From Caedibacter sp052030685 (GTDB lineage Bacteria; Pseudomonadota; Gammaproteobacteria; Francisellales; Francisellaceae): a DNA stretch of 64,000 nucleotides. The stretch lies in NCBI RefSeq assembly GCF_052030685.1, contig NZ_JBQAJM010000007.1, positions 27,907-91,906 on the forward strand. Reading direction: 5' to 3'. The position numbers and the translations under genes were made by a program. The notes beneath the pieces were generated by a model. The model made no database searches. It was not told where the DNA came from and was given only the letters and a program-made list of their open reading frames with translations. Position 1 is the first letter of the stretch; every line of letters starts with the position of its first letter. Positions 52,738-61,838 of the stretch are shown here, piece after piece.

Positions 52738-53586
52738 ATGGACGACAAACAGACGAAAAACGATAACGCTGAACATTCTCAAACTTGGCTTGAAAAAATA
52801 GCCGCAACCATCTTAATGCCACACAGCCCTTCTGACTTTTTAGGTCTTGTTAATCTTGCTGTCAAAAAAGGTACAATTGATAGCGAATCGCGTGACATGA
52901 TCAAAGGGGTATTGAATGTCGCCTCATCGTCAGTTGGTGATATCATGATTCCACGCACGCAAATGGCTACGATTCATGCAGGCATGACCAGCAAGGAAAT
53001 CATTCAAACCATTGTTAATTCAAGTCATACACGCCTGCCTTTATTCTCTGAAAACCGCGATGATATTCTAGGCATACTTCATACCAAAGATTTATTAAAA
53101 GTTGTACTTGAACACAAAGACTTCAGTGCTGAGCATTTAAAGCCGATACTGCGCAATGCGATTTTTGTGCCTGAAAGTAAAAAACTCGATGCTTTGCTAC
53201 GTGACTTTAAAACCAGTCATAATCACCTTGCCATTGTTGTTGATGAATATGGTGTCATCTCAGGGCTCGTCACGATTGAAGATATTCTAGAAGAAATCGT
53301 TGGTGATATTGAAGATGAGTTTGACCAAGAAGCAACACAGATTCTTAAAGTCAACGAAAATGAGTTTAGTATTGATGCATTGACTGAAATCGAGGATTTT
53401 AATGATTTCTTTGATGCCAATATTGATGATAGTGAATTTGACACCATTGGTGGGCTTATTATCAACAAACTAGAACACCTGCCTGAGGTGGGCGAAGAAG
53501 TAAGCATTGGTCAGTTTACCTTTAAAGTAACTGCTGCTGATAAGCGTCGCGTGCGTGCGCTGCATGTGATTATCAATCAAGACTAA
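52738..53586 (+). CDS. corC: CorC-like CBS-domain protein (YbeX)
   Basis: A 282-residue soluble protein with two CBS domains (MIPRTQMATIHAGMTSKEII near 70, and GVISGLVTIEDILEEIVGDIEDE near 180) and a C-terminal CorC/HlyC domain (IDALTEIEDFNDFF). It binds adenine nucleotides and is linked to magnesium/cobalt efflux and, in newer work, ribosome physiology. No membrane segments. Lies between ybeY and lnt, its usual place. Confidence 0.93.
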   Translation: MDDKQTKNDNAEHSQTWLEKIAATILMPHSPSDFLGLVNLAVKKGTIDSESRDMIKGVLNVASSSVGDIMIPRTQMATIHAGMTSKEIIQTIVNSSHTRLPLFSENRDDILGILHTKDLLKVVLEHKDFSAEHLKPILRNAIFVPESKKLDALLRDFKTSHNHLAIVVDEYGVISGLVTIEDILEEIVGDIEDEFDQEATQILKVNENEFSIDALTEIEDFNDFFDANIDDSEFDTIGGLIINKLEHLPEVGEEVSIGQFTFKVTAADKRRVRALHVIINQD

Positions 53587-53601
53587 ACTCACTGTTATAA
53601 T

Positions 53602-55089
53602 ATGCCTTTCATTATAAATATGCTTTTAGCACTCATTGCCGGTGCGCTATTAACATTATCGTTTTCACCGATTGGCTTTAGTATTTTTGCCTTTCTTTCG
53701 CTTATACTTTTTATGCAGACTCTACAAAGGCAAAAGCGCATGCGTCAAAGCCTTTGGCTTGGGCTTTGTTATGGTATTGGTTTTTTTGGCTCAAGTATCT
53801 CGTGGATTTACGTAAGCATCCATGCCTTTAGTCAATCAATATTTCTAGGTGTTGTGCTTACCATTGTTTTTATATTATTCTTAAGCCTATTCTTTTTGGT
53901 ATTTGGTTATGCTTATACCAAACTTAAAAACCATTACTTCATTTACAAAGTATTGTTATTACCCATTGTCTGGTTGATACTAGAGCTCCTACGCACGCAC
54001 CTTTTTACCGGCTTTCCATGGGTATTACTTGGCTATTCACAAACACATACCCTCTTAGCAAGTTTCGCCCCCATTGGCAGTGTTTTTCTAGTGGGCTTTA
54101 TCACATGCTTTATTTCAATATGCTTCAGTGAAATGATCAATCATATTCGTCAACCTAAGATTGTGAGCTCAATGATTATCAGCATTATTGTCACCTTAGT
54201 TATTGCTTGGTCTTTGCAACAAATAAAATGGACAAAACGTGACGGCATTGAAAAAAGTGTCAGCATTTTACAAGGCAACTTTATTCAGGATCAAAAATGG
54301 GATCCTAGCATGCTGCAAACGATTATTAATTATTACTATACCACCACAAGAGACAATCCAGCAGATCTGGTTTTTTGGCCTGAGAATTCCATTCCAACCT
54401 TCAAAACATTTATCGAGCCTTTTTTACGCCAGGTAGATGATTTAGGTAACTCACAGCATAGCGCCATTTTGGTTGGCACTGTCGCATTAAATGCTAAAGA
54501 ACAATATTTTAACTCTGCCTTTGTCTATGGTTTGGGCTCTGGCCATTATTACAAACATCATTTAGTGCCATTTGGTGAGTACTACCCTTTTGCTTATTTT
54601 CTTGAGCCATTTATGGCGTATTTCAATATTCCGATGTCAAGCTTTACCAAAGGTGACGAAGTGCAACCTTTGCTTAAAATGAACGGTTTAAGTGTTGCTT
54701 TATTTATCTGCTATGAAATTGCCTATCCATCTGAGGTTCGCGCGCAACTACAAAACGCCGATATTGTTGCCGTTATCAGTGATGATGCATGGTTTGGTGA
54801 CTCCCTTGCCCCTTGGCAGCACGAGGAAATCTCACAAATGCGCGCCATTGAGACTGGGCGCTATGTCATTCAAGCAACTAATAATGGTGTCACTTCGATT
54901 ATTAATCCTGAAGGTCAAACCATCGCCAGCCTACCACGCAATGAACAAACCGTATTAAAAGGTAAGGTTTACGGCATGCAAGGGCAAACGCCTTGGATGG
55001 TCTATGGGTTATTGCCTGTTATATTCTTGTCTATACTGTTTATGCTGATTGCACTTATTGCTTATTTATACCAAAGGAGACGTACTTAA
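53602..55089 (+). CDS. lnt: Apolipoprotein N-acyltransferase
   Basis: A 495-residue inner membrane enzyme that adds the third acyl chain to lipoproteins. About seven membrane segments precede a nitrilase-like domain with the triad Glu in FWPENSIPTF, Lys in YKHHLVPFGEYYP and Cys in ICYEIAYPSEVR. The lipoproteins encoded nearby, such as the FipB-like one, would be substrates. No clear ribosome binding site before the ATG; coupling with corC (15-bp gap) may suffice. Confidence 0.95.
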   Translation: MPFIINMLLALIAGALLTLSFSPIGFSIFAFLSLILFMQTLQRQKRMRQSLWLGLCYGIGFFGSSISWIYVSIHAFSQSIFLGVVLTIVFILFLSLFFLVFGYAYTKLKNHYFIYKVLLLPIVWLILELLRTHLFTGFPWVLLGYSQTHTLLASFAPIGSVFLVGFITCFISICFSEMINHIRQPKIVSSMIISIIVTLVIAWSLQQIKWTKRDGIEKSVSILQGNFIQDQKWDPSMLQTIINYYYTTTRDNPADLVFWPENSIPTFKTFIEPFLRQVDDLGNSQHSAILVGTVALNAKEQYFNSAFVYGLGSGHYYKHHLVPFGEYYPFAYFLEPFMAYFNIPMSSFTKGDEVQPLLKMNGLSVALFICYEIAYPSEVRAQLQNADIVAVISDDAWFGDSLAPWQHEEISQMRAIETGRYVIQATNNGVTSIINPEGQTIASLPRNEQTVLKGKVYGMQGQTPWMVYGLLPVIFLSILFMLIALIAYLYQRRRT

Positions 55090-55164
55090 CAGCAGAAACC
55101 CTATTAAATGCTTTTATGCTGAGATAAACTTAATCTCATCTATTAGCAATAGTTTGTATTTTTG

Positions 55165-57876
55165 ATGACGCAGCAAGAGTTTTGTACACAATTTCATTTA
55201 CACGACCTTAAATCCGAGCTTATAGATAAGCTTTTTATCACCTTTAATAGCAGCACTTTTTTTGCCCGATTTTTCACTCAAAACCGTGAGCTTTTAGGTG
55301 ATTTCAATTGGCTTGAAGTCGACACTTTAGAGGATATCACCCATAGCATTACTGCTTTATTTTCAGCACGTCAAACAAATGAATCATTGTCCAAAGCTTT
55401 ACGCCTTTTACGTCAACGCGTGCATGCTAAACTTGTTTTCCAACAGCAACATCAATATATTCAGTTTGCACAAATTGCCGAAATTATTTCATTGACTGCC
55501 AAAGAGATTCTACGTCAAACTGAGCAATATTTACGACAACAAATCACTCAAGAGCGTAAACTCGTCCACATTCCAGATAGTTTGGCAATTATCACCATGG
55601 GCAAGTTAGGTGGTAATGAGCTTAATTTCTCTTCTGATATTGATCTTGTGTTTATTCAAACAAGCAACTTGCCTTTATCAAGACAATCTGGCAGCGAATA
55701 TAGTCCTATGCGTTTTTATACCGAACTTGGACAGCGTTTGATTGCACTACTTAATGATGTCACGATTGATGGCTTTGTTTATCGCATTGATATGCGTTTA
55801 CGTCCCTTTGGTGATGGCGCACCCTTAATTACTGAACTTGAAAGCTTTAAACATTATCTTCTCCATCATGCACGTGATTGGGAACGCTATGCTTACATCA
55901 AAGCAAATATTTTGCATCCTAGCGTCAAATTTACGCGTAATCTAAAACAGAGTATTGATCAATTTGTTTATCGCCATTATCACGATTACCGTATGCTCAA
56001 TGCTATCCGTGATATGAAGCAAAAGATAGTCACTGAGATGAAGTCCAATGCACTAAAAAACAATATCAAACTAGGACGAGGCGGCATTCGTGAGATTGAA
56101 TTTATTTGCCAATGTTATCAGCTTGTTTATGGCGGTCAAAACATTACCTTACAAACCAATCAACTCGCAATCGCATTAGACGCTTTACAAAATGCTGACA
56201 TTTTAAATACAGCTCAAACAGATGAACTATACATACACTACGTATTTTTACGTGACGTTGAAAATGCATTGCAAATGTTTGATGATCAACAAACACATCA
56301 CCTACCCACCACAGCATTTACACAAAAAAATATTGCACGCTTGGTTGGCTTTGATTGTTGGCACACATTGTTTAACAAAATTGATGCAACACGTTTAAAA
56401 GTCAGCACATTATTTGATGAGTTAACACGCTTTAATGCATTAAGCTCAAATAACACTCCATTTCTACCTATAGCAAACGTTGAGAACAACTTCAATGAAA
56501 TAGCTAACAGTCATATAAATCAGGCTAAACAAGTTAAAATAGATCACTTCTTCTTACAACATCAAATAGCCGAAGATGTATTGCCGGCAATTAAGCATTT
56601 ACTTCAACTGACTTCACATAGATATTCACATCTGATTGAAGCTGTTTTAGCACTTCTGAATAAGCTAAGTAAGCGTCAAAATTATTTATTTTTGTTGTCA
56701 GAACATCAAGCACACCACTTAGACTTCTTGCAACTGCTTAATAAAGGACAACGTATTATCGAAATGCTCACTGAACATCCTTTTTTATTAGAACGCGCAT
56801 TGATTTATAAAGCACATGATGATGTTTACTTAGACATTGACTATTTGCGCAATAATTTACGTATTTATTTGCAAGCGATTGATATTAAAGATATCGAGGC
56901 TTTTTTAGAAAGTTTACGACGCTTTCGCTTAGAGCAAATATTTAATATTATTGTCAGCGAATCACGTGGACATATTTCGCTGATGGAATCTAGTGATCTT
57001 TTCAGTCATCTAGCCACAGTGATTATTGAGGCAGTGCTTGATGGCGCATGGCGTGAAGTGTTTCAATATAGTGATATTACTAAAGACTTACAAGTCTTAT
57101 ATAAACAATCTTTGGGTGTTATCGCTTATGGCAAACTTGGTGGATTTGAGCTTAGCGTTGCCTCTGATTTAGATTTGGTATTCATTCATGATCGTGTCAA
57201 CGCTGAGCTATCACCTCGCTTATTCGTGCGTGCGGTGCAGAAATTTGTGCACTTTATGCAAATTAAAACCTATCACGGCAGCTTATATGAAATTGACCTG
57301 CGATTACGCCCTGAGGGCGATAATGGCTTTATTGTGCCAAGTTTTGAATCTTACTGCCAATACTTAAAAACCTCGGCATGGACGTGGGAGCATCAGGCTT
57401 TAACGCGCGCACGTATGATTTATGCATCTGACGATTTAACAGATAAATTTAATGCACTTAGATCTGCGATCATTTGTCAAAAACGTGATATAGATCAGCT
57501 GAAAAAAGACATTGTTGATATGCGTCATAAAATGCGTGCGCATTTGCTTAAAATCAATGCTGACGAATTTGATCTTAAGCAAAGCATTGGTGGCATGGTT
57601 GATATTGAATTTATCGCACAGTTTTTTGCACTTTTTTATAGTCATAAAGTGCCTTTTATCTGTTATTACAGCGATAGTATCCGCATTATCCAGACGATGG
57701 AAAGTGCACATTTAATCGATATTGAAACCGCTAATACATTAATTGAACACTACTGTTATTTTCGTGATTTAGGATTTAAACGTTATCTTGATAAACAATC
57801 GTGGATTGTGCCGCTTAGCAACTGCCAACAACAAGCCGATGAAATCCAAGCAATCTGGCATAAGCTTTTTTCTTGA
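55165..57876 (+). CDS. glnE: Glutamine synthetase adenylyl-transferase/deadenylase
   Basis: A 903-residue bifunctional enzyme. Two nucleotidyltransferase domains are seen: GKLGGNELNFSSDIDLVFI (about 151-169, deadenylylation) and GKLGGFELSVASDLDLVFIHD (near 655, adenylylation), each followed by DMRLRPFGDGAPL and DLRLRPEGDNGFI. It sets glutamine synthetase activity according to PII status. The ATG at 55165 is favoured over a TTG at 55162. It may be cotranscribed with lnt; 75 bp separate them. Confidence 0.95.
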   Translation: MTQQEFCTQFHLHDLKSELIDKLFITFNSSTFFARFFTQNRELLGDFNWLEVDTLEDITHSITALFSARQTNESLSKALRLLRQRVHAKLVFQQQHQYIQFAQIAEIISLTAKEILRQTEQYLRQQITQERKLVHIPDSLAIITMGKLGGNELNFSSDIDLVFIQTSNLPLSRQSGSEYSPMRFYTELGQRLIALLNDVTIDGFVYRIDMRLRPFGDGAPLITELESFKHYLLHHARDWERYAYIKANILHPSVKFTRNLKQSIDQFVYRHYHDYRMLNAIRDMKQKIVTEMKSNALKNNIKLGRGGIREIEFICQCYQLVYGGQNITLQTNQLAIALDALQNADILNTAQTDELYIHYVFLRDVENALQMFDDQQTHHLPTTAFTQKNIARLVGFDCWHTLFNKIDATRLKVSTLFDELTRFNALSSNNTPFLPIANVENNFNEIANSHINQAKQVKIDHFFLQHQIAEDVLPAIKHLLQLTSHRYSHLIEAVLALLNKLSKRQNYLFLLSEHQAHHLDFLQLLNKGQRIIEMLTEHPFLLERALIYKAHDDVYLDIDYLRNNLRIYLQAIDIKDIEAFLESLRRFRLEQIFNIIVSESRGHISLMESSDLFSHLATVIIEAVLDGAWREVFQYSDITKDLQVLYKQSLGVIAYGKLGGFELSVASDLDLVFIHDRVNAELSPRLFVRAVQKFVHFMQIKTYHGSLYEIDLRLRPEGDNGFIVPSFESYCQYLKTSAWTWEHQALTRARMIYASDDLTDKFNALRSAIICQKRDIDQLKKDIVDMRHKMRAHLLKINADEFDLKQSIGGMVDIEFIAQFFALFYSHKVPFICYYSDSIRIIQTMESAHLIDIETANTLIEHYCYFRDLGFKRYLDKQSWIVPLSNCQQQADEIQAIWHKLFS

Positions 57877-57924
57877 TAAGATAAAAGGCATGTGTGGTTA
57901 TTTCATATATGTCATATCAAGCCA

Positions 57925-57970
57925 ATGCAATATTGGGCGTATGCAATATTGGGCGTATGCAATACGCCCC
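57925..57970. repeat. REP-like palindrome with 16-bp tandem duplication
   Basis: The unit ATGCAATATTGGGCGT occurs twice in direct tandem (57925-57940 and 57941-57956) and runs into a family D palindrome (GGGCGTATGCAATACGCCC, 57951-57969). The flank CTACACAGAGAATGTATCG is like that at 46479. It lies 49 bp after the glnE stop. Confidence 0.75.
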
Positions 57971-58021
57971 TACACAGAGAATGTATCGTCATCATAAAAT
58001 GATGAAGAAAATAAACAAAGA

Positions 58022-58300
58022 TTATGAACGTGATGTAACTTCAACTAAATGGTAACCAAATTGAGTTTTAACAGGACCATGCACTTTACCGACTTCTTCA
58101 GAGAAAACCACTTTATCAAATTCAGGAACCATTTGCCCTGGTCCGAATGAACCTAATTCACCACCGTTTCTGCCTGATGGGCATAGTGACTTCTCAGCGG
58201 CCGCTTTTGCAAAGTCTGTGCCTGATTCAATTTCTTTTTTTAGAGCCTCACATTCTGCTTCAGTTTGAACGAGGATGTGGCGTGCTGATGCTTGTGTCAT
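58022..58300 (-). CDS. ppiC: Parvulin-type peptidyl-prolyl isomerase (PpiC)
   Basis: A 92-residue single-domain parvulin: ASARHILVQTEAECEALKKE, the FAKAAAEKSLCPSGRNGGELG loop, FGPGQMVPEFDKVVF and the C-terminal TQFGYHLVEVTSRS. No signal peptide, so it is cytoplasmic like E. coli PpiC. The ATG at 58300 has GGAG 6 nt upstream; an extension of 19 codons is not supported. Confidence 0.92.
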   Translation of the reverse strand: MTQASARHILVQTEAECEALKKEIESGTDFAKAAAEKSLCPSGRNGGELGSFGPGQMVPEFDKVVFSEEVGKVHGPVKTQFGYHLVEVTSRS

Positions 58301-58413
58301 ATTGTTCTCCATATTGGTTTCTACTAAATTAATACGCCTTGAAGTGTACCGAATCACTCATTAAAAAACAATCAAAAGCGTGTAAGTTATTTATTACGTT
58401 AATTGGATACCAC

Positions 58414-58608
58414 TTAAGCGATGTGTTTGCTGACAAAAAAACCAATAACAAGTCCTGCCTCAAAGGCACTAAAGTCATGATGAATCTGCAAATACAACGG
58501 CAGCATAAACATTAGTCCCATCGTTGATAGGCGCACCATAACACTCACTAACACTAACGCATTAAAGCTTTGATGATGGAAAATATTAAGGTTTACAATC
58601 GCGCCCTG
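58414..58608 (-). pseudogene. Remnant of a DHA2-type MFS exporter
   Basis: Between TAG (58611-58609) and TAA (58416-58414) the minus strand encodes 64 codons with no start: NIFHHQSFNALVLVSVMVR, STMGLMFMLPLYLQIHHD and FSAFEAGLVIGFF. This matches the middle of EmrB/QacA-type drug exporters (region from the loop before helix 9, with the LPLYLQ and AGL patterns). Flanks show no continuation, so it is an isolated decayed piece of about 195 bp. The call rests on recalled family patterns. Confidence 0.55.
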
Positions 58609-58621
58609 CTATTTTGATCGC

Positions 58622-59083
58622 TCATAGTGCGCCGTCAAAGCCTAATTGACGCCATGCCTCAAACAGCATAATTGCCGTAGCATTAGATAAGTTTAAACTG
58701 CGACTATTTGCTAACATTGGCAATTTTATTTGCGTTTTACTCAACTGATCTCTAACCTCTTGTGGCAATCCTCGACTTTCAGGTCCTAAAAGCAATACAT
58801 CCTCTTTTTTAAATTCAACTTGATGATAGTATTGATTAGCTTTTGTCGTACATGCCCATATTCGCTTATCAACATGCGCCTCAACAAAACTTTGAAAGTT
58901 TTTGTATCTCTCCACTGCGGCAAACTCATGATAATCCAATCCCGCGCGACGCAACTTTTTATCATCCAGATCAAAACCCAACGGCTCAATCAAATGCAGT
59001 TTTGCCCCTGTATTGGCACACAAACGAATAATATTCCCAGTATTAGGTGGAATCTCAGGCTCATATAGCGCAATGTGAATCAT
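58622..59083 (-). CDS. trmL: tRNA (cytidine/uridine-34-2'-O)-methyltransferase
   Basis: A 153-residue SPOUT enzyme, the minimal TrmL form. It has EPEIPPNTGNIIRLCANTGA near the N-terminus, then GPESRGLP and the knot-forming SLNLSNATAIMLFEAWRQLG. It methylates the wobble ribose of tRNA-Leu. Standard length. An isolated gene between the MFS remnant and the family B repeat. Confidence 0.93.
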   Translation of the reverse strand: MIHIALYEPEIPPNTGNIIRLCANTGAKLHLIEPLGFDLDDKKLRRAGLDYHEFAAVERYKNFQSFVEAHVDKRIWACTTKANQYYHQVEFKKEDVLLLGPESRGLPQEVRDQLSKTQIKLPMLANSRSLNLSNATAIMLFEAWRQLGFDGAL

Positions 59084-59205
59084 TTTATCAAAACTCTAGA
59101 GATGCATTGCGCATTATTGTATATCAGACACAAGACTTTTGCAGGCTTTACATGCGTTAATTATATTAGCAGTCCTAAAAAGGATCCTAAATTCAAGTCA
59201 TAAGT

Positions 59206-59337
59206 GCTCATCGTACCCTGAGCGTAAGTCGAAGCGATGCACTGAGCATCAGTCGAAGTGGGTAAGCTTGGAAAAATCACACTTCATGGAGGCTTCGACT
59301 TACGCTCAGCCAGCGCTTACACAATCAAATCTGGCTG
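59206..59337. repeat. Dispersed hairpin repeat, family B copy 2
   Basis: The arms CTGAGCGTAAGTCGAAGC (59218-59235) and inverse (59292-59309) are identical to those of copy 1 at 13902-14034. The inner pair has drifted: AAGTGGGT versus CACACTTC. It begins GCTCATCGTACCC and ends CAATCAAATCTGGCTG. It lies 24 bp from the brnA stop. Confidence 0.8.
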
Positions 59338-59360
59338 AAATGTGTTTATATCTAAATTAT

Positions 59361-59687
59361 TTAACGCCTTAATTGCTTAAGATCTTTAGTATGCGCTTTT
59401 GCATAAGCATCCAAAACGTCACGCATCAGCTTTTGATAGCCTGCTCTTTCTCGATCACCATGAATTGCCTTAGCAAGCTTAATGAAAAATTCTTTACTCT
59501 CTTTGCTAATATTCAATGAAACTCTTTCTAGTTCATTCGCTGCCATTAATTCTTTAGGCGTAGGCAAAAAATCGTCTATCAACATAAACTCCATAGGCTC
59601 ATCGCTGTAACTTATTGCCACCTTATTTTCTGCGGTTTTTTTATTTTTTGCACCCTCTTTAATAGACTCATTTTTCATGTTTTTCAT
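59361..59687 (-). CDS. brnA: BrnA antitoxin
   Basis: A 108-residue antitoxin paired with BrnT. The C-terminal half has a ribbon-helix-helix-like pattern (ERVSLNISKESKEFFIKLAK) with an RHH strand VSLNIS, and the DNA-binding strand would lie there. The start at 59687 overlaps the brnT end by 20 bp; an ATG at 59678 is close. BrnA binds BrnT and represses the operon. It is larger than the usual BrnA (about 80-100 residues) by a charged N-terminus. Confidence 0.75.
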   Translation of the reverse strand: MKNMKNESIKEGAKNKKTAENKVAISYSDEPMEFMLIDDFLPTPKELMAANELERVSLNISKESKEFFIKLAKAIHGDRERAGYQKLMRDVLDAYAKAHTKDLKQLRR

Positions 59688-59943
59688 ATGCTTTTTTACC
59701 TTTTCTCCAGTAACCTGCACCAAATATTCTTATTACGTCTTTTCTAAATGTAAACCTAACAGTCAAGATGCCACCAGTTTCCACCCTGCCAATACAGTAA
59801 TACCTCTCTTCACTTACACTATGCTCAACATCTTTAGCAACAAGACGTTGTTCATCATAAAAAGCTTGTTTAGCAACCGTAAAGTTAACGCCATGTTTTT
59901 CCAGGTTCAATTGTTCTTTAGCACTATCCCAGTCAAATTTCAT
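59668..59943 (-). CDS. brnT: BrnT toxin, ribonuclease type
   Basis: A 91-residue protein of the BrnT family: MKFDWDSAKEQLNLEKHGVNF at the start, then the strand pair GRVETGGILTVRFTFRKDVIRIF and a basic end (RKGKKAYEKHEK). BrnT folds like RelE and is a translation-blocking RNase. The ATG at 59943 begins the homology; earlier ATGs at 59961 and 59985 are possible. It is first in the operon, the normal toxin-then-antitoxin order for this family. Confidence 0.85.
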   Translation of the reverse strand: MKFDWDSAKEQLNLEKHGVNFTVAKQAFYDEQRLVAKDVEHSVSEERYYCIGRVETGGILTVRFTFRKDVIRIFGAGYWRKGKKAYEKHEK

Positions 59944-59962
59944 CACAAACCATCTAGTCATC

Positions 59963-59980
59963 TTATAATGATGATTATAA
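59963..59980. promoter_or_regulatory. Palindromic operator before brnT
   Basis: TTATAAT-GATG-ATTATAA is a perfect 7-bp inverted repeat with 4-bp centre, 19 bp before the brnT ATG. The arms themselves read as TATAAT -10 boxes on both strands, so BrnA binding here would cover the promoter. Confidence 0.5.
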
Positions 59981-60080
59981 TGCACTTAGCTTTGATTTCA
60001 AGAAAATAGATTTACTCATTTAAACTATGATACGATAGCTCTGCTTTATATATTTTAAGAAAAAATTAAGGATAGTGATT

Positions 60081-60992
60081 ATGACAATAATGGTCATTGG
60101 TAGTGCCAACATGGATCTGATTATACAAGTTGAGCACATTCCCACTCCAGGTGAAACCATACTAGGGGGGGAATTTTTAACTGCCTCTGGAGGCAAGGGC
60201 GCCAATCAAGCAGTTGCTGCAGCACGCTTAGGTGGAGACACACATTTTATCGCCTGCATTGGTGAAGATAGCTTTGGTGAAACACTTATCAATAATTACT
60301 GCAAAGATAATATCAATATCAAGCATATAAAACGTACTACTAAAGCTTCTGGTGTTGCGATGATTTATGTTGCGAAAAATGGTGAAAATTCAATTTCTGT
60401 AGCGCCAGGTGCCAATGCCTTATTAACACCTCAAGACTTAGACAAACTCACCGCACAATTTGCGCATAGTCAAATTGTCCTGACACAATTAGAAACACCC
60501 ATTGAAACCATTATGCGTGCTGCAGAATTAGCCAAAAGCAATCAGTGCTTATTTGTACTTAATCCAGCACCTGCGCAAAGCTTGCCTGATACGCTTTACC
60601 CACTGATTGATATCATCACACCCAATGAAACAGAAGCCACACTCCTAACAGGCATTGAGGTTACAGATGAGTCATCAGCGCTTACAGCTGCCAAAGTGCT
60701 CTTTAATCGCGGTGTTAGTAACGTTATTATAACTATGGGTGCAAAAGGCGTGTTCTTCTACGATGGCAATAATGCAAATCTTATTCCTACACATAAAGTA
60801 GCTGCTATTGACACGACTGCTGCAGGCGATACCTTTAATGGCGCTTTGGTCAGTGCACTTGCTCAAAATAATACAATGCAAGATGCCATTATATTTGCCA
60901 ACAAAGCAGCAGCCCTTTCAGTAACCAAACTGGGTGCACAAACCTCCATTCCGTATCTTGATGAAGTTAACCATCTAACGAGCCTTATATGA
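60081..60992 (+). CDS. rbsK: Ribokinase
   Basis: A 303-residue PfkB-family kinase that phosphorylates ribose at O5. It has IGSANMDLIIQVEHIPTPGE near the start, GGKGANQAVAAARLGG and the catalytic DTTAAGDTFNGAL near 250. AAGGA lies 10-11 nt before the ATG at 60081, which is better than a GTG 6 nt earlier. No ribose transporter or rbsR is near. Overlaps the NIF3 gene by ATGA. Confidence 0.9.
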   Translation: MTIMVIGSANMDLIIQVEHIPTPGETILGGEFLTASGGKGANQAVAAARLGGDTHFIACIGEDSFGETLINNYCKDNINIKHIKRTTKASGVAMIYVAKNGENSISVAPGANALLTPQDLDKLTAQFAHSQIVLTQLETPIETIMRAAELAKSNQCLFVLNPAPAQSLPDTLYPLIDIITPNETEATLLTGIEVTDESSALTAAKVLFNRGVSNVIITMGAKGVFFYDGNNANLIPTHKVAAIDTTAAGDTFNGALVSALAQNNTMQDAIIFANKAAALSVTKLGAQTSIPYLDEVNHLTSLI

Positions 60993-61741
60993 TCGATCAA
61001 AAAGAACTTACAGCATATCTCAATCAACTATTGAGTGTTGATACAATCAAAGACTATTGCCCTAATGGTCTACAAGTCGAGGGCAAGAAAGATATTCACA
61101 CCATTGTCACAGGTGTTAGCGCTAGTCTTGAGCTAATAGAAGCCGCTATTCTTAAGAAGGCGGATGCTATTCTAGTACACCATGGCTATTTTTGGAAAGG
61201 TGAAAATCAAGCGATTACTGGGATCAAATACCAACGCATTAAATCCCTAATCAAACATGATATTAATTTGTTTGCATATCATTTGCCGCTTGATGTCCAT
61301 CCAACACTTGGCAATAACGTACAATTAGCTAAACTGCTAGCGCTTAACGTCAGCGCTGAATTTGATACAGGTACCACACCCAATTATGGAATTATCTGTA
61401 ATCATCACACCACATTAGCAGGTCTTACAAAAACTATTACTGACAACTTGAAACGCAAACCCCTTATTGTGGGGAAGATGAATGAAGACATTCAAAAAAT
61501 CGCAATTTGCACAGGGGGTGCACAAGATTTTATCGAACACGCGTATCATGCGGGTGCTGATGTTTATATTTCAGGTGAGATCTCTGAGCGCACCACCTTA
61601 ATCGCACGCGAGCTTGGCATCACCTATATTGCCGCAGGACACCATGCCACTGAACGCTATGGCATCAAAACACTTGGTCAGCATCTTGCTAAGCAGTTCG
61701 ACTTAACCCATCACTTTATTGATATTGATAACCCAGTTTAA
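60989..61741 (+). CDS. NIF3/YbgI family metal-binding protein
   Basis: A 250-residue protein with the dinuclear metal motifs HHGYFW (near 65), HLPLDVHPTLGNNVQLAK (near 96-113) and AAGHHATERYG (near 216). The family includes GTP cyclohydrolase I type 2 homologues, but its cellular role is not settled. It begins inside the end of rbsK, so they are coupled. Confidence 0.9.
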   Translation: MIDQKELTAYLNQLLSVDTIKDYCPNGLQVEGKKDIHTIVTGVSASLELIEAAILKKADAILVHHGYFWKGENQAITGIKYQRIKSLIKHDINLFAYHLPLDVHPTLGNNVQLAKLLALNVSAEFDTGTTPNYGIICNHHTTLAGLTKTITDNLKRKPLIVGKMNEDIQKIAICTGGAQDFIEHAYHAGADVYISGEISERTTLIARELGITYIAAGHHATERYGIKTLGQHLAKQFDLTHHFIDIDNPV

Positions 61742-61838
61742 AGCATTTGTTTTTAGATATTCTGCCAATATTGCCTAAAATATAAAAATAGTGTAAATTC
61801 GCGAGCTTAACTGATGAGAAACACGATGGATTTCACTT

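Noticed and set aside
57925..57970. Tandem repeats as a possible CRISPR remnant
   Set aside because: The units are 16 bp, directly adjacent with no spacers, and are part of a REP-like palindrome found at other places.
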